DNA of 64,000 nucleotides, from contig NZ_CAKJTG010000023.1 in the NCBI RefSeq assembly GCF_917563885.1, positions 1-64,000 of the forward strand, given 5' to 3'. A program made the position numbers and the translations under genes. Below, piece after piece: positions 25,714-34,629 of the stretch (position 1 is its first letter; each line of letters opens with the position of its first letter). The notes under the pieces were generated by a model. That model was not told the DNA's origin and did not search any database. It saw nothing but the letters and a program-made list of their open reading frames with translations. The DNA comes from Pseudoneobacillus rhizosphaerae (lineage in GTDB: Bacteria > Bacillota > Bacilli > Bacillales > Cytobacillaceae).

Positions 25714-27714
25714 CTAGCTAATAAGCTGATTAGAGTCAATGATTAATGCGACTTCTCCATTCCCAAGAATTGTAGCACCTGAGATGGCAAATAAATTATT
25801 TAAAAATCCGCCTAAGGACTTTAAAACAATCTCTTGTTGACCTAGAATGGAATCTACAACGATCCCCACCATTTTGTCACCTTTACGAACAATGACAATA
25901 AATTGATGTTGTTCTATGTTTGATTCCTTTGTAGGAACATTTAATACTTCTTTTAAATAGACTAACGGAATGATTTGACCACGTAATTGCATCACTTTTT
26001 GATTTTGAATCAGGACTACCTGGTCCTGTGAAAGCTTTGTAATTTCCACGATTGAACTAAAAGGAATCGCATAGGTTTCTTCTTCCAATTTAATTAGCAT
26101 ACAATACATAATCGATAAAGTCATCGGTAATTGTATTAGGAAAGTAGATCCCTTTCCTGGACTTGAATCGATACTAATAACTCCACCTAACGATTCAATT
26201 TTCGTTTTTACTACATCAAGACCTACACCTCGACCAGAAATATCTGAAATCTTATCAGCCGTACTAAAGCCTGAAGAGAACAAGAGAGCATATACTTCTT
26301 GGTCTGTTAAGGTTTCTGCTTCATCTTTAGAGACAACCTCACGCTCAATCGCTTTATTTAAAACTTTTTCACGATTAATCCCTTTACCATCATCAGCTAC
26401 TTCAATAAAAACATGATTTCCGCTATGATAGGCTCTTAATAGAAGCTTGCCTTCTTCTGGTTTCCCACTAGCCAATCTATCCTCTGTGGACTCTAAGCCA
26501 TGATCAAGGGCATTTCTCAAAAGATGTACTAATGGATCTCCAATTTCATCAATAACAGTTCGGTCTAATTCAGTTTCTGCGCCTTCTATAATTAGTTGAA
26601 TCTTCTTATTTAAGTCCTTTGCAAGGTCACGAACCATCCTAGGGAAGCGATTAAATACCTGTTCAACTGGTACCATTCTCATATTTAAGATAATCCCTTG
26701 CAAATCAGTAGAAATGCGTGTCATGTGCTCGACTGTTTCCGTTAGATCAGTAGCAGACGTTTTGCGAGCTATTTGCTCTAATCTTCCTCGGTCTATGATT
26801 AATTCGCTGAACAAATTCATTAATCCATCTAGCTTGTCTATATCCACACGTATCGATTTGGTACGTGATCTTTTTTGTGTGGCAGTTGCATCACTTGTTT
26901 CAGGTGACGGTTTAACTGGCACCTCTGCTTCGACTTTTACGGTTTCACTCTTTTCAGCTTGGTTATCTTTCGTTTTATCTGAAATAATGATTTCTTTAAC
27001 TTCACTTACATTTAATAATTTATCTTCGATGTCTTTTGCTTCAAAATTAGACAGCATCAGCAGTGTGAAATGGTTATCTATTTTGTCTTCTTCTATTTCC
27101 TGAATAGACGGTTGAATGGAGATCATTTCGCCAAGTTCTTCTACAAGCTGTAATACCATAAAGGCGCGTACGAACTTCATTACGCAATTTTCATCTAATA
27201 CAACGGTTACTTGATAAAAGTTAGTGCCCATCTTTTTTGCTTCATTGATAACTGACCAATGATAGTCTTCAATTGGCATATCGATGGCAACTGCCACCTC
27301 ATTAAGCGCTGCCAATACAGAGGGTGGAGATTGATCGGGATTTTGTGCATGCGTCAGTTTAGCGACGATATCTTTGACATCTGCTTTACCAGTGCCCCCA
27401 GCTTCAATGTCGTCGACCATTTTTTCGATAATATCAACGCATTGAAAGATAATATCCATAATTTCAGGGGTAATCGTTAATTTTGATTGTCTAAGAAGAT
27501 CCAGGACATTTTCCATTTGATGCGTTAAAGTTGCAAGGTCATCAAAGCCCATACTCCCTGCCATTCCTTTAATCGTGTGTGCCGAACGAAAAATCTCATT
27601 AATATAGGTAATATTTTCTGGTTCTATTTCAAGTTTTAATAATTCATCATTGATCGTCTGCAAATGCTCTTTAGACTCTTCGATAAACATAGTAATATAG
27701 TTATTCAAATCCAT
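25714..27714 (-). CDS. cheA: chemotaxis histidine kinase CheA
   Basis: Phosphorylates CheY and CheB in response to receptors. It has a P1 HPt domain with H46 in SAHTIKGMAGSMGF, a P2 region ~150-260, a linker rich in Glu/Thr/Lys, P3 dimerisation (RVDIDKLDGLMNLFSEL), and P4 kinase with HLLRNALDHGLE, DDGKGI and GRGVGLDVV. The C-terminal P5 CheW-like domain starts MTLSIMYCMLIKLEEETYAI. It is first in an eight-gene operon and divergent from motA across a 297-bp region. Confidence 0.95.
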   Translation of the reverse strand: MDLNNYITMFIEESKEHLQTINDELLKLEIEPENITYINEIFRSAHTIKGMAGSMGFDDLATLTHQMENVLDLLRQSKLTITPEIMDIIFQCVDIIEKMVDDIEAGGTGKADVKDIVAKLTHAQNPDQSPPSVLAALNEVAVAIDMPIEDYHWSVINEAKKMGTNFYQVTVVLDENCVMKFVRAFMVLQLVEELGEMISIQPSIQEIEEDKIDNHFTLLMLSNFEAKDIEDKLLNVSEVKEIIISDKTKDNQAEKSETVKVEAEVPVKPSPETSDATATQKRSRTKSIRVDIDKLDGLMNLFSELIIDRGRLEQIARKTSATDLTETVEHMTRISTDLQGIILNMRMVPVEQVFNRFPRMVRDLAKDLNKKIQLIIEGAETELDRTVIDEIGDPLVHLLRNALDHGLESTEDRLASGKPEEGKLLLRAYHSGNHVFIEVADDGKGINREKVLNKAIEREVVSKDEAETLTDQEVYALLFSSGFSTADKISDISGRGVGLDVVKTKIESLGGVISIDSSPGKGSTFLIQLPMTLSIMYCMLIKLEEETYAIPFSSIVEITKLSQDQVVLIQNQKVMQLRGQIIPLVYLKEVLNVPTKESNIEQHQFIVIVRKGDKMVGIVVDSILGQQEIVLKSLGGFLNNLFAISGATILGNGEVALIIDSNQLIS

Positions 27715-28011
27715 TTCAATACCCCCTTTTGTTATTTCTATTAAAATATGATTTAAAAGAATAGGTTGGTTTTATTTTAAAAATTGCAAAATAAGTATGT
27801 TTATTTTACCATATTTTTTTGATAAAAAGATTATCTTTTTGATGATTTTTACCTTATATTGTGTTTTTTTGATTTTACATTCAATAAAAATCTGTTTTTT
27901 TTGATAGATTTAATTTTATTCTATCAAACTGTTGTCTTATCTGAAGTAATCAAATAAAATATTAAATATACTTTCGCAATATAACCTTGTCCAATATAAG
28001 GGGGGAACACC
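27715..28011. promoter_or_regulatory. cheA/motA divergent control region with TTTGAT motifs
   Basis: T-run-GAT motifs have their GAT at 27821, 27841, 27871 and 27903. The last is half of a perfect 9-bp inverted repeat, TTTGATAGA (27900-27908) and TCTATCAAA (27920-27928), with an 11-bp spacer. A weak sigma-D-like TAAA-N16-CGCAATAT (27955-27982) faces motA. No strong sigma-A promoter can be assigned to cheA. Confidence 0.5.
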
Positions 28012-28785
28012 ATGAGAGATTCATCTACGCTCATTGGAATTATTCTAGCTTTACTAGCCGTTGGTGTTGCTATGGTACTAAAAGGAGCTAGTTTAATCGC
28101 TTTAGTAAATCCTGCTGCTTTCATCATAATTTTTGGTGGGACTGCTGCCACACTATTAGTCAGTTTCCCAATGTCTGAGATAAAAAAATTTCCAAAGTTA
28201 ATCAAAATCATCTTTGGGGGAGGCAAACAAATTGCTTCTAAAAAAGAAATTATCGAAATGTTTACAAGATGGGCTACCGTTGTAAGAAAAGAAGGTTTGC
28301 TAGGGTTAGAGGATGAAGTTCAGAGTATAGAAGATCCATTCTTAAAGCATGGGCTGGAGTTGATCATTGATACGACTGATACGGAATTTACTCGCGATGT
28401 ATTGCTAGAAAAAATTAGGGCTACACAGGAACGTCATCGGAAAGGTGCACTTATATTTTCTCAAGCTGGTACATACGCACCTAGTTTAGGAGTATTAGGA
28501 GCGGTAGTAGGTCTTGTGGCTGCCTTAGGAAATCTATCAGATTCAGAAGTACTTGGTCATTCAATTGCTGCTGCATTTATCGCAACATTAGTAGGTATTT
28601 TCTCTGGTTATGTATTATGGCATCCGATGAGTAACAAATTAAAGCTATTATCAAGAGCCGAAATTGAAACTCGTGAAATTATGGTAGAAGGTCTGCTTTC
28701 CTTACAAGAGGGTATTAACAGCAGACAACTAGAGCATAAATTAAATGTTTATTTACTTCCAGAAGAATTAGAAAGTAAAAGATAG
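28012..28785 (+). CDS. motA: flagellar stator protein MotA
   Basis: Membrane stator subunit, 257 aa. Four TM segments are visible (TLIGIILALLAVGVAMVL, NPAAFIIIFGGTAATLLVSF, PSLGVLGAVVGLVAALGNL, AAAFIATLVGIFSGYVLW). The large cytoplasmic loop between TM2 and TM3 carries the charged residues that contact FliG. GGGGGG lies upstream as ribosome site. It overlaps in function with motB, 12 bp downstream. Confidence 0.95.
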   Translation: MRDSSTLIGIILALLAVGVAMVLKGASLIALVNPAAFIIIFGGTAATLLVSFPMSEIKKFPKLIKIIFGGGKQIASKKEIIEMFTRWATVVRKEGLLGLEDEVQSIEDPFLKHGLELIIDTTDTEFTRDVLLEKIRATQERHRKGALIFSQAGTYAPSLGVLGAVVGLVAALGNLSDSEVLGHSIAAAFIATLVGIFSGYVLWHPMSNKLKLLSRAEIETREIMVEGLLSLQEGINSRQLEHKLNVYLLPEELESKR

Positions 28786-28797
28786 GGGAGGGTTTCC

Positions 28798-29574
28798 GTG
28801 GCCAAGAAAAGACATCACGATAGTCATGATGAGGAACATGTTGATGAGTCATGGTTATTGCCTTATGCGGATTTACTCACCTTGCTTCTCGCCTTATTTA
28901 TTGTTTTATTTTCAATGCGGGCAGAGGATTCAGAAAAGTCTAATGAGATGTTGGAATCTCTGTTTAAAGCATTTAATTCCGTTACGATATTTGAATCTAG
29001 CAGTGGAGGACAGTTACCAGATAACTCTACTTTAACCGATAAGGACGCTGAAAAAGATGTAGTTCCTGAAGTAAAGCCAAAGCCTGATACTGAAACTGAG
29101 GATAATCCCCTAATTAATGAGGATGAAAAAAAACTACAAGACTTGATGGCAAAGCTCCAACAATATATTAATCAAAACAAACTTAATGCCTCTATCAGCT
29201 TAACAGATGCAGAGGAAGGAATTAAAATAACGTTAAAGGAAAGTATTAGCTTTGATTCAGGAAGTGATCAGCTTAAAGGCGGCTTTATTCCTGTTCTAAG
29301 CAAAATTTCCGGCTTATTAAAAACGGTAGATCATTCTATTATTATTGAAGGGCATACAGACAATCAACCAATTAGCAGTTCTCGTTTCCCATCAAACTGG
29401 GAATTATCTGGAGCAAGAGCCGCGTCGGTTCTTCATTTCTTTCAAACTAGAAACATTGATCCAAATCGTTTAAGCTATACTGGTTATGGAGAATTTAAAC
29501 CGCTTAAACCAAATAATACATCTGAAAATAGAGCAACTAACCGCCGTGTAAATATCATTATTTTACGAAAATAA
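28798..29574 (+). CDS. motB: flagellar stator protein MotB
   Basis: Proton-channel and peptidoglycan-anchor subunit, 258 aa, GTG start behind GGGGAGGG. One TM (YADLLTLLLALFIVLFSM) carries the ion-binding Asp at D25; its flanking sequence looks like proton-type MotB. The C-terminal OmpA-like domain has IEGHTDNQPISS, NWELSGARAASVL and NRRVNIIILRK. A Glu/Lys/Pro linker of ~70 residues joins them. Confidence 0.95.
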   Translation: MAKKRHHDSHDEEHVDESWLLPYADLLTLLLALFIVLFSMRAEDSEKSNEMLESLFKAFNSVTIFESSSGGQLPDNSTLTDKDAEKDVVPEVKPKPDTETEDNPLINEDEKKLQDLMAKLQQYINQNKLNASISLTDAEEGIKITLKESISFDSGSDQLKGGFIPVLSKISGLLKTVDHSIIIEGHTDNQPISSSRFPSNWELSGARAASVLHFFQTRNIDPNRLSYTGYGEFKPLKPNNTSENRATNRRVNIIILRK

Positions 29575-29586
29575 CCTAAATAAAAA

Positions 29587-29606
29587 AAACCTTCATATGA
29601 AGGTTT
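29587..29606. repeat. left target-site duplication, terminator palindrome
   Basis: AAACCTTCATATGAAGGTTT, a perfect 20-bp palindrome identical to 31156-31175. With the flanking A/T runs it is the transcription terminator of motAB. Confidence 0.85.
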
Positions 29607-31155
29607 CAGATTGTAGACAAAAGGCATTCCGAATTCGCCTATTCGGATGCCTTTTGTCTTTTTATACCTTTTTCCTCTTTAAAAGACCTCTCCGAGGGCA
29701 TTTATTATGCCATTTCTGGACTAACCCATGTCCAGTTGGCCATCTTCTTTAAATTCATGGCAGCAAAAGTAAGCATCGCCTGCATGGACAATTTTTTAAG
29801 ACCCTTTAGGGTTGTCCATCGCATACCATGCTTTTCTTTTGCATCAGCAAATACACGTTCAATCGTTTCTTTGCGCCTTGCATAGATTCTTTTATTTTCT
29901 TCTGTATGACGAAGGTGTTCAGCTTCCTCAAGGTACTCTTCCCAGACATGTCGCTGAATGAGTTTCTGATGATTTTTGCTTTGCGTACATTGTGAGAGAA
30001 CAGGGCAATCCTTGCACTGAGCATGATCGGAGAAATACTGACGATATCCTTCCTTCGTAGTCGTGCTATATTTTAAAACTTGTCCTTCGGGACAAATGTA
30101 GCAATCATAATGCTCATCATAAACATAGTCATGTTTTCTCAAATATCCTTCCTTTGTACGAGGACGGGTATAAGGTAAAACTGGCCGAATTTCATTTTCA
30201 ATCAGGTATTGAGCGATAGCAGGTGTTTTATATCCAGCATCAGCGGCTACAGCAATGGGTTTTCCAGCATTATTAACGACTTTTTCAAGTAGGGGTTCCA
30301 ACATCGTACTATCGTGAACATTTCCAGGCGTTACAATTGTTCCTAAGATAAAACCATTCTTCTCAGCAGCTGTATGAAAAGAATAGGCAAACTGCTTTGT
30401 TCGTTCATCCTTTACATAGTAGCCACTCTCTGGGTCAGTGGTACTTTCCTTGATTTCCTTTTCTTCTTCCTTTTCAAATTTATCTGGTGGGAACGGCTTT
30501 TTTCCATGTTCTTCTCGGTCACCATTGATTTCATCTTGAAGGCGTGACTGATAGGCTCTAGTTTCTTTACGAACAACCTTCTTCTCAAATTTACGCTTAT
30601 TTGCGTTTGCTTTAACGTGTGTTGAGTCAATAAAAACATGTTCACCACTAATCAAGTTTTTATCCGAAGCTTCTTTTAAAATTCGATAGAATATTTGTTC
30701 AAATAAATCCGTATCCTTAAACCGTCTTTCATAGTTCTTACCGAAGGTAGAGAAATGAGGAACCTTATCATAGAACCCAAATCCAAGAAACCATCTATAC
30801 GCTATGTTCGTTTCTAATTCTTCAATTGTTTTACGCATCGAGCGGATTCCAAACATGTATTGGATGAAAGCCATCTTGATTAAAATAACAGGGTCTATGC
30901 TTGGACGCCCACGGTCTTCTGAATAAACATCTTTAACAAGTTGATATATAAAAGGGAAATCAATAGTTGCTTCCACTTTTCGAACTAAATGGTTTTCTGG
31001 TACCAACTGTTCTATCGCAATCATTTCCACTTGGTCCTATTCATCTGAGTATTTTTCGTTAGCATTTTCATCACCCAATTTAAAATAGTAGTACCTTAAT
31101 TATACAAAAAAGACTGTAGCCAAATCCGATTTTTTTCGAATTTGTCTACAGTCTG
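29607..31155 (-). mobile_element. IS1182-family insertion sequence (1549 bp)
   Basis: Terminal inverted repeats CAGATTGTAGACAAA (left) and CAGACTGTAGACAAA (right, reverse complement) match at 14 of 15 bases. The element is flanked by identical 20-bp palindromic target copies. It holds one transposase gene. Each end also carries a long hairpin: 29615-29659 with the stem AGACAAAAGGCAT...ATGCCTTTTGTCT, and 31111-31154 with AGACTGTAG...CTACAGTCT. These likely block read-through. Confidence 0.9.
29705..31030 (-). CDS. IS1182-family transposase, probably frameshifted at the 5' end
   Basis: DDE transposase of 441 residues. The N-terminal DUF772-type region includes VPENHLVRKVEATIDF and GRPSIDPVILIKMAFIQYMFGIRS; DDE-fold acidic motifs include FIDSTHVKAN and AVAADAGYKT; Cys-rich segment CYICPEGQ...CKDCPVLSQC; and ERVFADAKEKHGMRWTTLKG near the end. 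The GTG start at 31030 follows an in-frame TAG. A different frame upstream encodes MLTKNTQMNR from the ATG at 31065; one added base at 31036-31037 would join it as NRDQVEM. Activity is uncertain. Confidence 0.85.
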   Translation of the reverse strand: MEMIAIEQLVPENHLVRKVEATIDFPFIYQLVKDVYSEDRGRPSIDPVILIKMAFIQYMFGIRSMRKTIEELETNIAYRWFLGFGFYDKVPHFSTFGKNYERRFKDTDLFEQIFYRILKEASDKNLISGEHVFIDSTHVKANANKRKFEKKVVRKETRAYQSRLQDEINGDREEHGKKPFPPDKFEKEEEKEIKESTTDPESGYYVKDERTKQFAYSFHTAAEKNGFILGTIVTPGNVHDSTMLEPLLEKVVNNAGKPIAVAADAGYKTPAIAQYLIENEIRPVLPYTRPRTKEGYLRKHDYVYDEHYDCYICPEGQVLKYSTTTKEGYRQYFSDHAQCKDCPVLSQCTQSKNHQKLIQRHVWEEYLEEAEHLRHTEENKRIYARRKETIERVFADAKEKHGMRWTTLKGLKKLSMQAMLTFAAMNLKKMANWTWVSPEMA

Positions 31156-31175
31156 AAACCTTCATATGAAGGTTT
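31156..31175. repeat. right target-site duplication, terminator palindrome
   Basis: Same 20-bp palindrome as at 29587-29606, followed by TTTTT on the plus strand. On the minus strand it lies just past the yvyF-like stop. Confidence 0.85.
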
Positions 31176-31177
31176 TT

Positions 31178-31564
31178 TTACATTCGTGTTTTATATGCAT
31201 GTGAAGTAGTTTTTTCTTCTTTTACAAGACTTTTCTCCACTTGTTTAGAAAGCTCATTAATAGTCACCATGCATGATTGGCAATTCTTACCTTCCTTTAT
31301 CTGGCTTCCACAAGTATCACACGGATAAGTAAGATTAGGAAAATAATTAACCTGAATTCGTTTAGCTAGAATGAATTGACGTATTTGGGCAATCGAAACT
31401 CCCGTCTCTTCACTAACCTCTTGAATTGTACCATTTTTATGATTTCTTAAATAATCATTTACTAATACAAAATTATCTTCTTGTTTTTGATAACAATCCT
31501 GACAAATATCCCTTATCTTAAGGAATAGTTTCCCACATCTAACGCAATTCCCTAGATTAGTCAA
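31178..31564 (-). CDS. YvyF-like flagellar-region zinc-finger protein
   Basis: A 128-residue protein with two Cys-pair zinc knuckles, CVRCGK...CQDC at ~8-23 and CDTC...CQSC at ~82-98. Between them is a helix-turn-helix-like stretch (IQEVSEETGVSIAQIRQFIL). It resembles B. subtilis YvyF, which there heads the yvyF-flgM-flgN operon. Here it is last, behind cheY. The function is unknown; a regulatory role is plausible. Confidence 0.78.
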   Translation of the reverse strand: MTNLGNCVRCGKLFLKIRDICQDCYQKQEDNFVLVNDYLRNHKNGTIQEVSEETGVSIAQIRQFILAKRIQVNYFPNLTYPCDTCGSQIKEGKNCQSCMVTINELSKQVEKSLVKEEKTTSHAYKTRM

Positions 31565-31619
31565 AAGGTATACCCCCTCAATAGCTTCTAAGCTGTATGT
31601 AGCATACTACAAAGAAATA

Positions 31620-31982
31620 CTAAAGTCCTAACACCTTCGTGATTGATTCCATTACACGATCTGCCTGGAAAGGTTTAACAACAAAGTCCTTTGCACCAGC
31701 TTGAATCGCATCCAGTACCATTGGTTGTTGCCCCATTGCAGAACACATAATGATTTTAGCTTGAGGGTAAACAGCGCGAATTTCCTTAACTGCCGTAATA
31801 CCGTCTTTTTCTGGCATAGTGATGTCCATTGTTACGACATCAGGTTGTAGCTCCTTGTATTTTTCAAAAGCATCATTTCCATTTACAGCTTCACCTGCAA
31901 CCTCTAAACCATTTTTTGTTAAAATATCTTTTAACATCATACGCATAAATGCAGCATCATCGACGATTAAAACTCTTGCCAT
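31620..31982 (-). CDS. cheY: chemotaxis response regulator CheY
   Basis: Single receiver domain, 120 aa. The acidic pair is in LIVDDA, the phospho-acceptor is D53 in VVTMDITMPEKDG, T/S is at CSAMG, and the conserved K is in DFVVKPF. CheY-P binds FliM and FliY to change rotation bias. It follows fliY, as in B. subtilis. Confidence 0.95.
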   Translation of the reverse strand: MARVLIVDDAAFMRMMLKDILTKNGLEVAGEAVNGNDAFEKYKELQPDVVTMDITMPEKDGITAVKEIRAVYPQAKIIMCSAMGQQPMVLDAIQAGAKDFVVKPFQADRVMESITKVLGL

Positions 31983-32024
31983 ATCTTTTATCCCCCACTC
32001 GTATTCTTTTATTCTCTCATCTAC

Positions 32025-33152
32025 TTATGATAAAGTTGTCATTTTGGTTAAGCGATCAACAGGATTAATAATATCTGTAATGCGGACTCCAAAGTTCTCC
32101 TCAATTACAACTACTTCCCCTTTAGCGATCAGCTTTTGATTAGCTAAAATATCAACTGGCTCTCCAGCCAACTTATCAAGTTGAATTACTGCTCCTGGTC
32201 CTAATTCAAGAATTTTACGGATTGGGAGTTTAGTACGCCCCAATTCCACAGTGATTTCTAGTGGAATATCATATAATAAATCGAGATTCCCAACTCCTGC
32301 ACTTGTTGTACGGGCTTCCGAAAAACTAGAAAATTCTACTCGTTGTACATTCGCATGCTCTATTTTCGGGCTCTCTTGCTGAGGCTGTGGAATCGGTCTT
32401 TCAACCTCAATATGGGCCGGTATAGGCGTTGGTGCTGCCTGCATTGTATGAATTGGATCCTGTTTTACTACAGGAGCAGCCACTTCTTCCATAGCTGGCG
32501 TTAGTATTAAATGAATCATTTCCTTTGCAAAGGAAAGTGGAATAAACTGAATCATATTTGAATCAATTAAGCTTCCTACTTTTAATTGAAAACATACTTT
32601 AACAATAATCGAATCAACCAGATGATTCAATTTATGAGGAGGAAAATCAAGTAAATCAATCGCAGGTGGTGAGATGTCTACTTTTTGTTTTATCAGCTGT
32701 GACATAGACGTCGCAGCAGAACCCATCATCTGATTCATGGCCTCTTGAACTGCACTTATGTGAAGTTCTGTAAAATCATGCTCTATATCCGTTCCAGTTC
32801 CACCCATCATTAAATTGGCGATAATTTTGGCATCATTCTCTTTAATCATTAACAAGTTTTTACCACGAATTCCTTCGGTGTAATCAACATGTACAGCTAC
32901 CATTTTCTCCTGAACCATTTCTTCCATTCGATCTCGTTCGACAATGGACATGGTTGGAGTGGTTATTTCTACTCGCTGATTCAGTAAAGTAGAAAGTGCT
33001 GTCGTCGAGCTTCCTAAAGAGATATTTCCGATTTCACCTAACACATCTTGCTCTATATCACTCAGAAAATCATCAACTAATAATTCCTGTTTAGTTGCTT
33101 GTTGATTAAACAGAGCGTTAATTTCTTCTTGTGAAAGTGACCCCTGACTCAT
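32025..33152 (-). CDS. fliY: flagellar switch protein and CheY-P phosphatase FliY
   Basis: C-ring component (375 aa). The N-terminal CheY-binding helix is LSQEEINALF. A CheC-like domain with two phosphatase-type motifs follows (ILGEIGNISLGSSTTAL-type at ~40 and a second ExxN near VQEAMNQMMGSAATSM). A Pro/Gln linker (~245-285) leads to a FliN-type domain (LYDIPLEITVELGRTKLPIRK). The ATG at 33152 is preferred: AAGGAG is ~10 bases upstream, whereas the ATG at 33164 abuts it. Confidence 0.93.
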   Translation of the reverse strand: MSQGSLSQEEINALFNQQATKQELLVDDFLSDIEQDVLGEIGNISLGSSTTALSTLLNQRVEITTPTMSIVERDRMEEMVQEKMVAVHVDYTEGIRGKNLLMIKENDAKIIANLMMGGTGTDIEHDFTELHISAVQEAMNQMMGSAATSMSQLIKQKVDISPPAIDLLDFPPHKLNHLVDSIIVKVCFQLKVGSLIDSNMIQFIPLSFAKEMIHLILTPAMEEVAAPVVKQDPIHTMQAAPTPIPAHIEVERPIPQPQQESPKIEHANVQRVEFSSFSEARTTSAGVGNLDLLYDIPLEITVELGRTKLPIRKILELGPGAVIQLDKLAGEPVDILANQKLIAKGEVVVIEENFGVRITDIINPVDRLTKMTTLS

Positions 33153-33153
33153 C

Positions 33154-34128
33154 TTATAGATCATCTCCTTCTAGGTGAATGACTTGGTCGATTTGAACTG
33201 CATAACGCCCTTTTGAAAGTCCGGGATTTCCTAAGTACTTAGGCAAATGACCGACTTTCACTTGAAGCTTACCCATTTCCATTCCGATTACATCTCCAAT
33301 TTGAAGATTTAATAAATCAGATACGGATAAGGTCGCTTTTCCTAGTTCAGCAATAACATTAACGTCGACAGAATCTAAATTTTGTTTAAGTTTTTCCTGT
33401 TGAGGAGCATCTGACTTTGCCATAGAATATAGCCACTGTTGTGTAGATAATTTCGGTAACAAAGGCTCGAGTGTTAAATGTGGAAGGCATAAAGTCATCC
33501 GACCAGTTGTTTCCCCAATTGTTGTCTTTAGGACAATGATTATTACGGTATCATTTGGAGAAGCAATTTGAAGAAACTGAGGATTCGATTCAATACCTTC
33601 CCATTTTGCCACGATTTCCTCGATATTTTCCCAAGCATCTGGATACATATCAAAAGCTCGAGAGAAAATCTTCTTTATAAGAACTGTTTCAATTTCCGTT
33701 AAAGATCCATTACGGTTTAATGCGTCTCCCTGACCACCTAGTAGGCGGTCAACCATGGCGTATGCCACTTGGGGGTTAATTTCCATGGCCATTCTCCCGT
33801 CCATCGGACTAACATCAAATACATTGATAATCGTCCGAGAAGGAATAGAGGCAACAAATTCATGGTAGGTTACTTGGTCAACAAGATCTACTTCAATTTG
33901 TACAAATTGTCGAAGTTGAGTAGATAGATGAGATATTAGTAATCGTGTAAAATTCTCATGTATCCTAGTTATGCTGCGCAATTGTTCCTTTGAATAACGC
34001 ATAGCACGTCTAAAATCATAAACTTTTACTTTATCTTTACTATCAGCAATATCAGATGCTTGAATTTCGCCACTATTTAAGGCCGATAAGAGAGCATCAA
34101 TTTCTTGTTGCGATAATACATCAGCCAA
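33154..34128 (-). CDS. fliM: flagellar motor switch protein FliM
   Basis: C-ring protein, 324 aa. The N-terminal CheY-P-binding segment is LSQQEIDALLSAL. The middle domain has the GGxG-type motif DRLLGGQGD. The C-terminal FliN-like domain is VIAELGKATLSVSDLLNLQIGD split over its core. It follows fliL and is coupled to fliY (stop and start one base apart). Confidence 0.95.
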   Translation of the reverse strand: MADVLSQQEIDALLSALNSGEIQASDIADSKDKVKVYDFRRAMRYSKEQLRSITRIHENFTRLLISHLSTQLRQFVQIEVDLVDQVTYHEFVASIPSRTIINVFDVSPMDGRMAMEINPQVAYAMVDRLLGGQGDALNRNGSLTEIETVLIKKIFSRAFDMYPDAWENIEEIVAKWEGIESNPQFLQIASPNDTVIIIVLKTTIGETTGRMTLCLPHLTLEPLLPKLSTQQWLYSMAKSDAPQQEKLKQNLDSVDVNVIAELGKATLSVSDLLNLQIGDVIGMEMGKLQVKVGHLPKYLGNPGLSKGRYAVQIDQVIHLEGDDL

Positions 34129-34155
34129 ATGGAATCCTCCTAACTCTTCCTTGAG

Positions 34156-34578
34156 TTACTGAATCATTTTATTCGTCGTATAAACTTTGACTATATGACC
34201 GCTTTGCATCAATTTATTCATTTCATTTTTAATTTGCTCTTCAAATTGAACTGTTTCTTCAGGGGAATTTATTGCATCCTCCGTTAACGAGGAGAAAATC
34301 TTTAGAATAACGTTTTTTACTTGAAAATCACGTTTTTCTAATTCCCTCTTGGCTTTTTCAGAATCTGTTTGAAGTTGAAAACTGAGCTGGACATATCCAC
34401 CTGAACTTAAGTTCGTAGTTATATTCTCCGTTTTTACACTCATTGCGATAATCTCATCAGCAGACAACTCTTTTGTTTTTTCTTCGATTGTTGATTTGTG
34501 TAAGAAAAACCAAACTCCTCCTAATAAAAGGATAGCAGCAACAATAATCAAAATAATTGGTTTTAGTTTGGCACGCAT
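34156..34578 (-). CDS. fliL: flagellar basal body protein FliL
   Basis: Single-pass membrane protein, 140 aa, with TM PIILIIVAAILLLGGVWFF and a periplasm-side FliL domain. It is placed between flgE and fliM as in B. subtilis, but no swrD/flbD gene lies in the 51-bp gap after flgE. It has a paralog at 23837-24268. Confidence 0.88.
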   Translation of the reverse strand: MRAKLKPIILIIVAAILLLGGVWFFLHKSTIEEKTKELSADEIIAMSVKTENITTNLSSGGYVQLSFQLQTDSEKAKRELEKRDFQVKNVILKIFSSLTEDAINSPEETVQFEEQIKNEMNKLMQSGHIVKVYTTNKMIQ

Positions 34579-34629
34579 AATAGACTCCTATTTTTCTATC
34601 AAGAGATATGTCATCCTACAGAATTATAT

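Noticed and set aside
27955-27982. Firm sigma-D promoter for motA.
   Set aside because: The spacer is 16 bp and the -10 CGCAATAT matches only five of eight bases, so it is noted only as weak.
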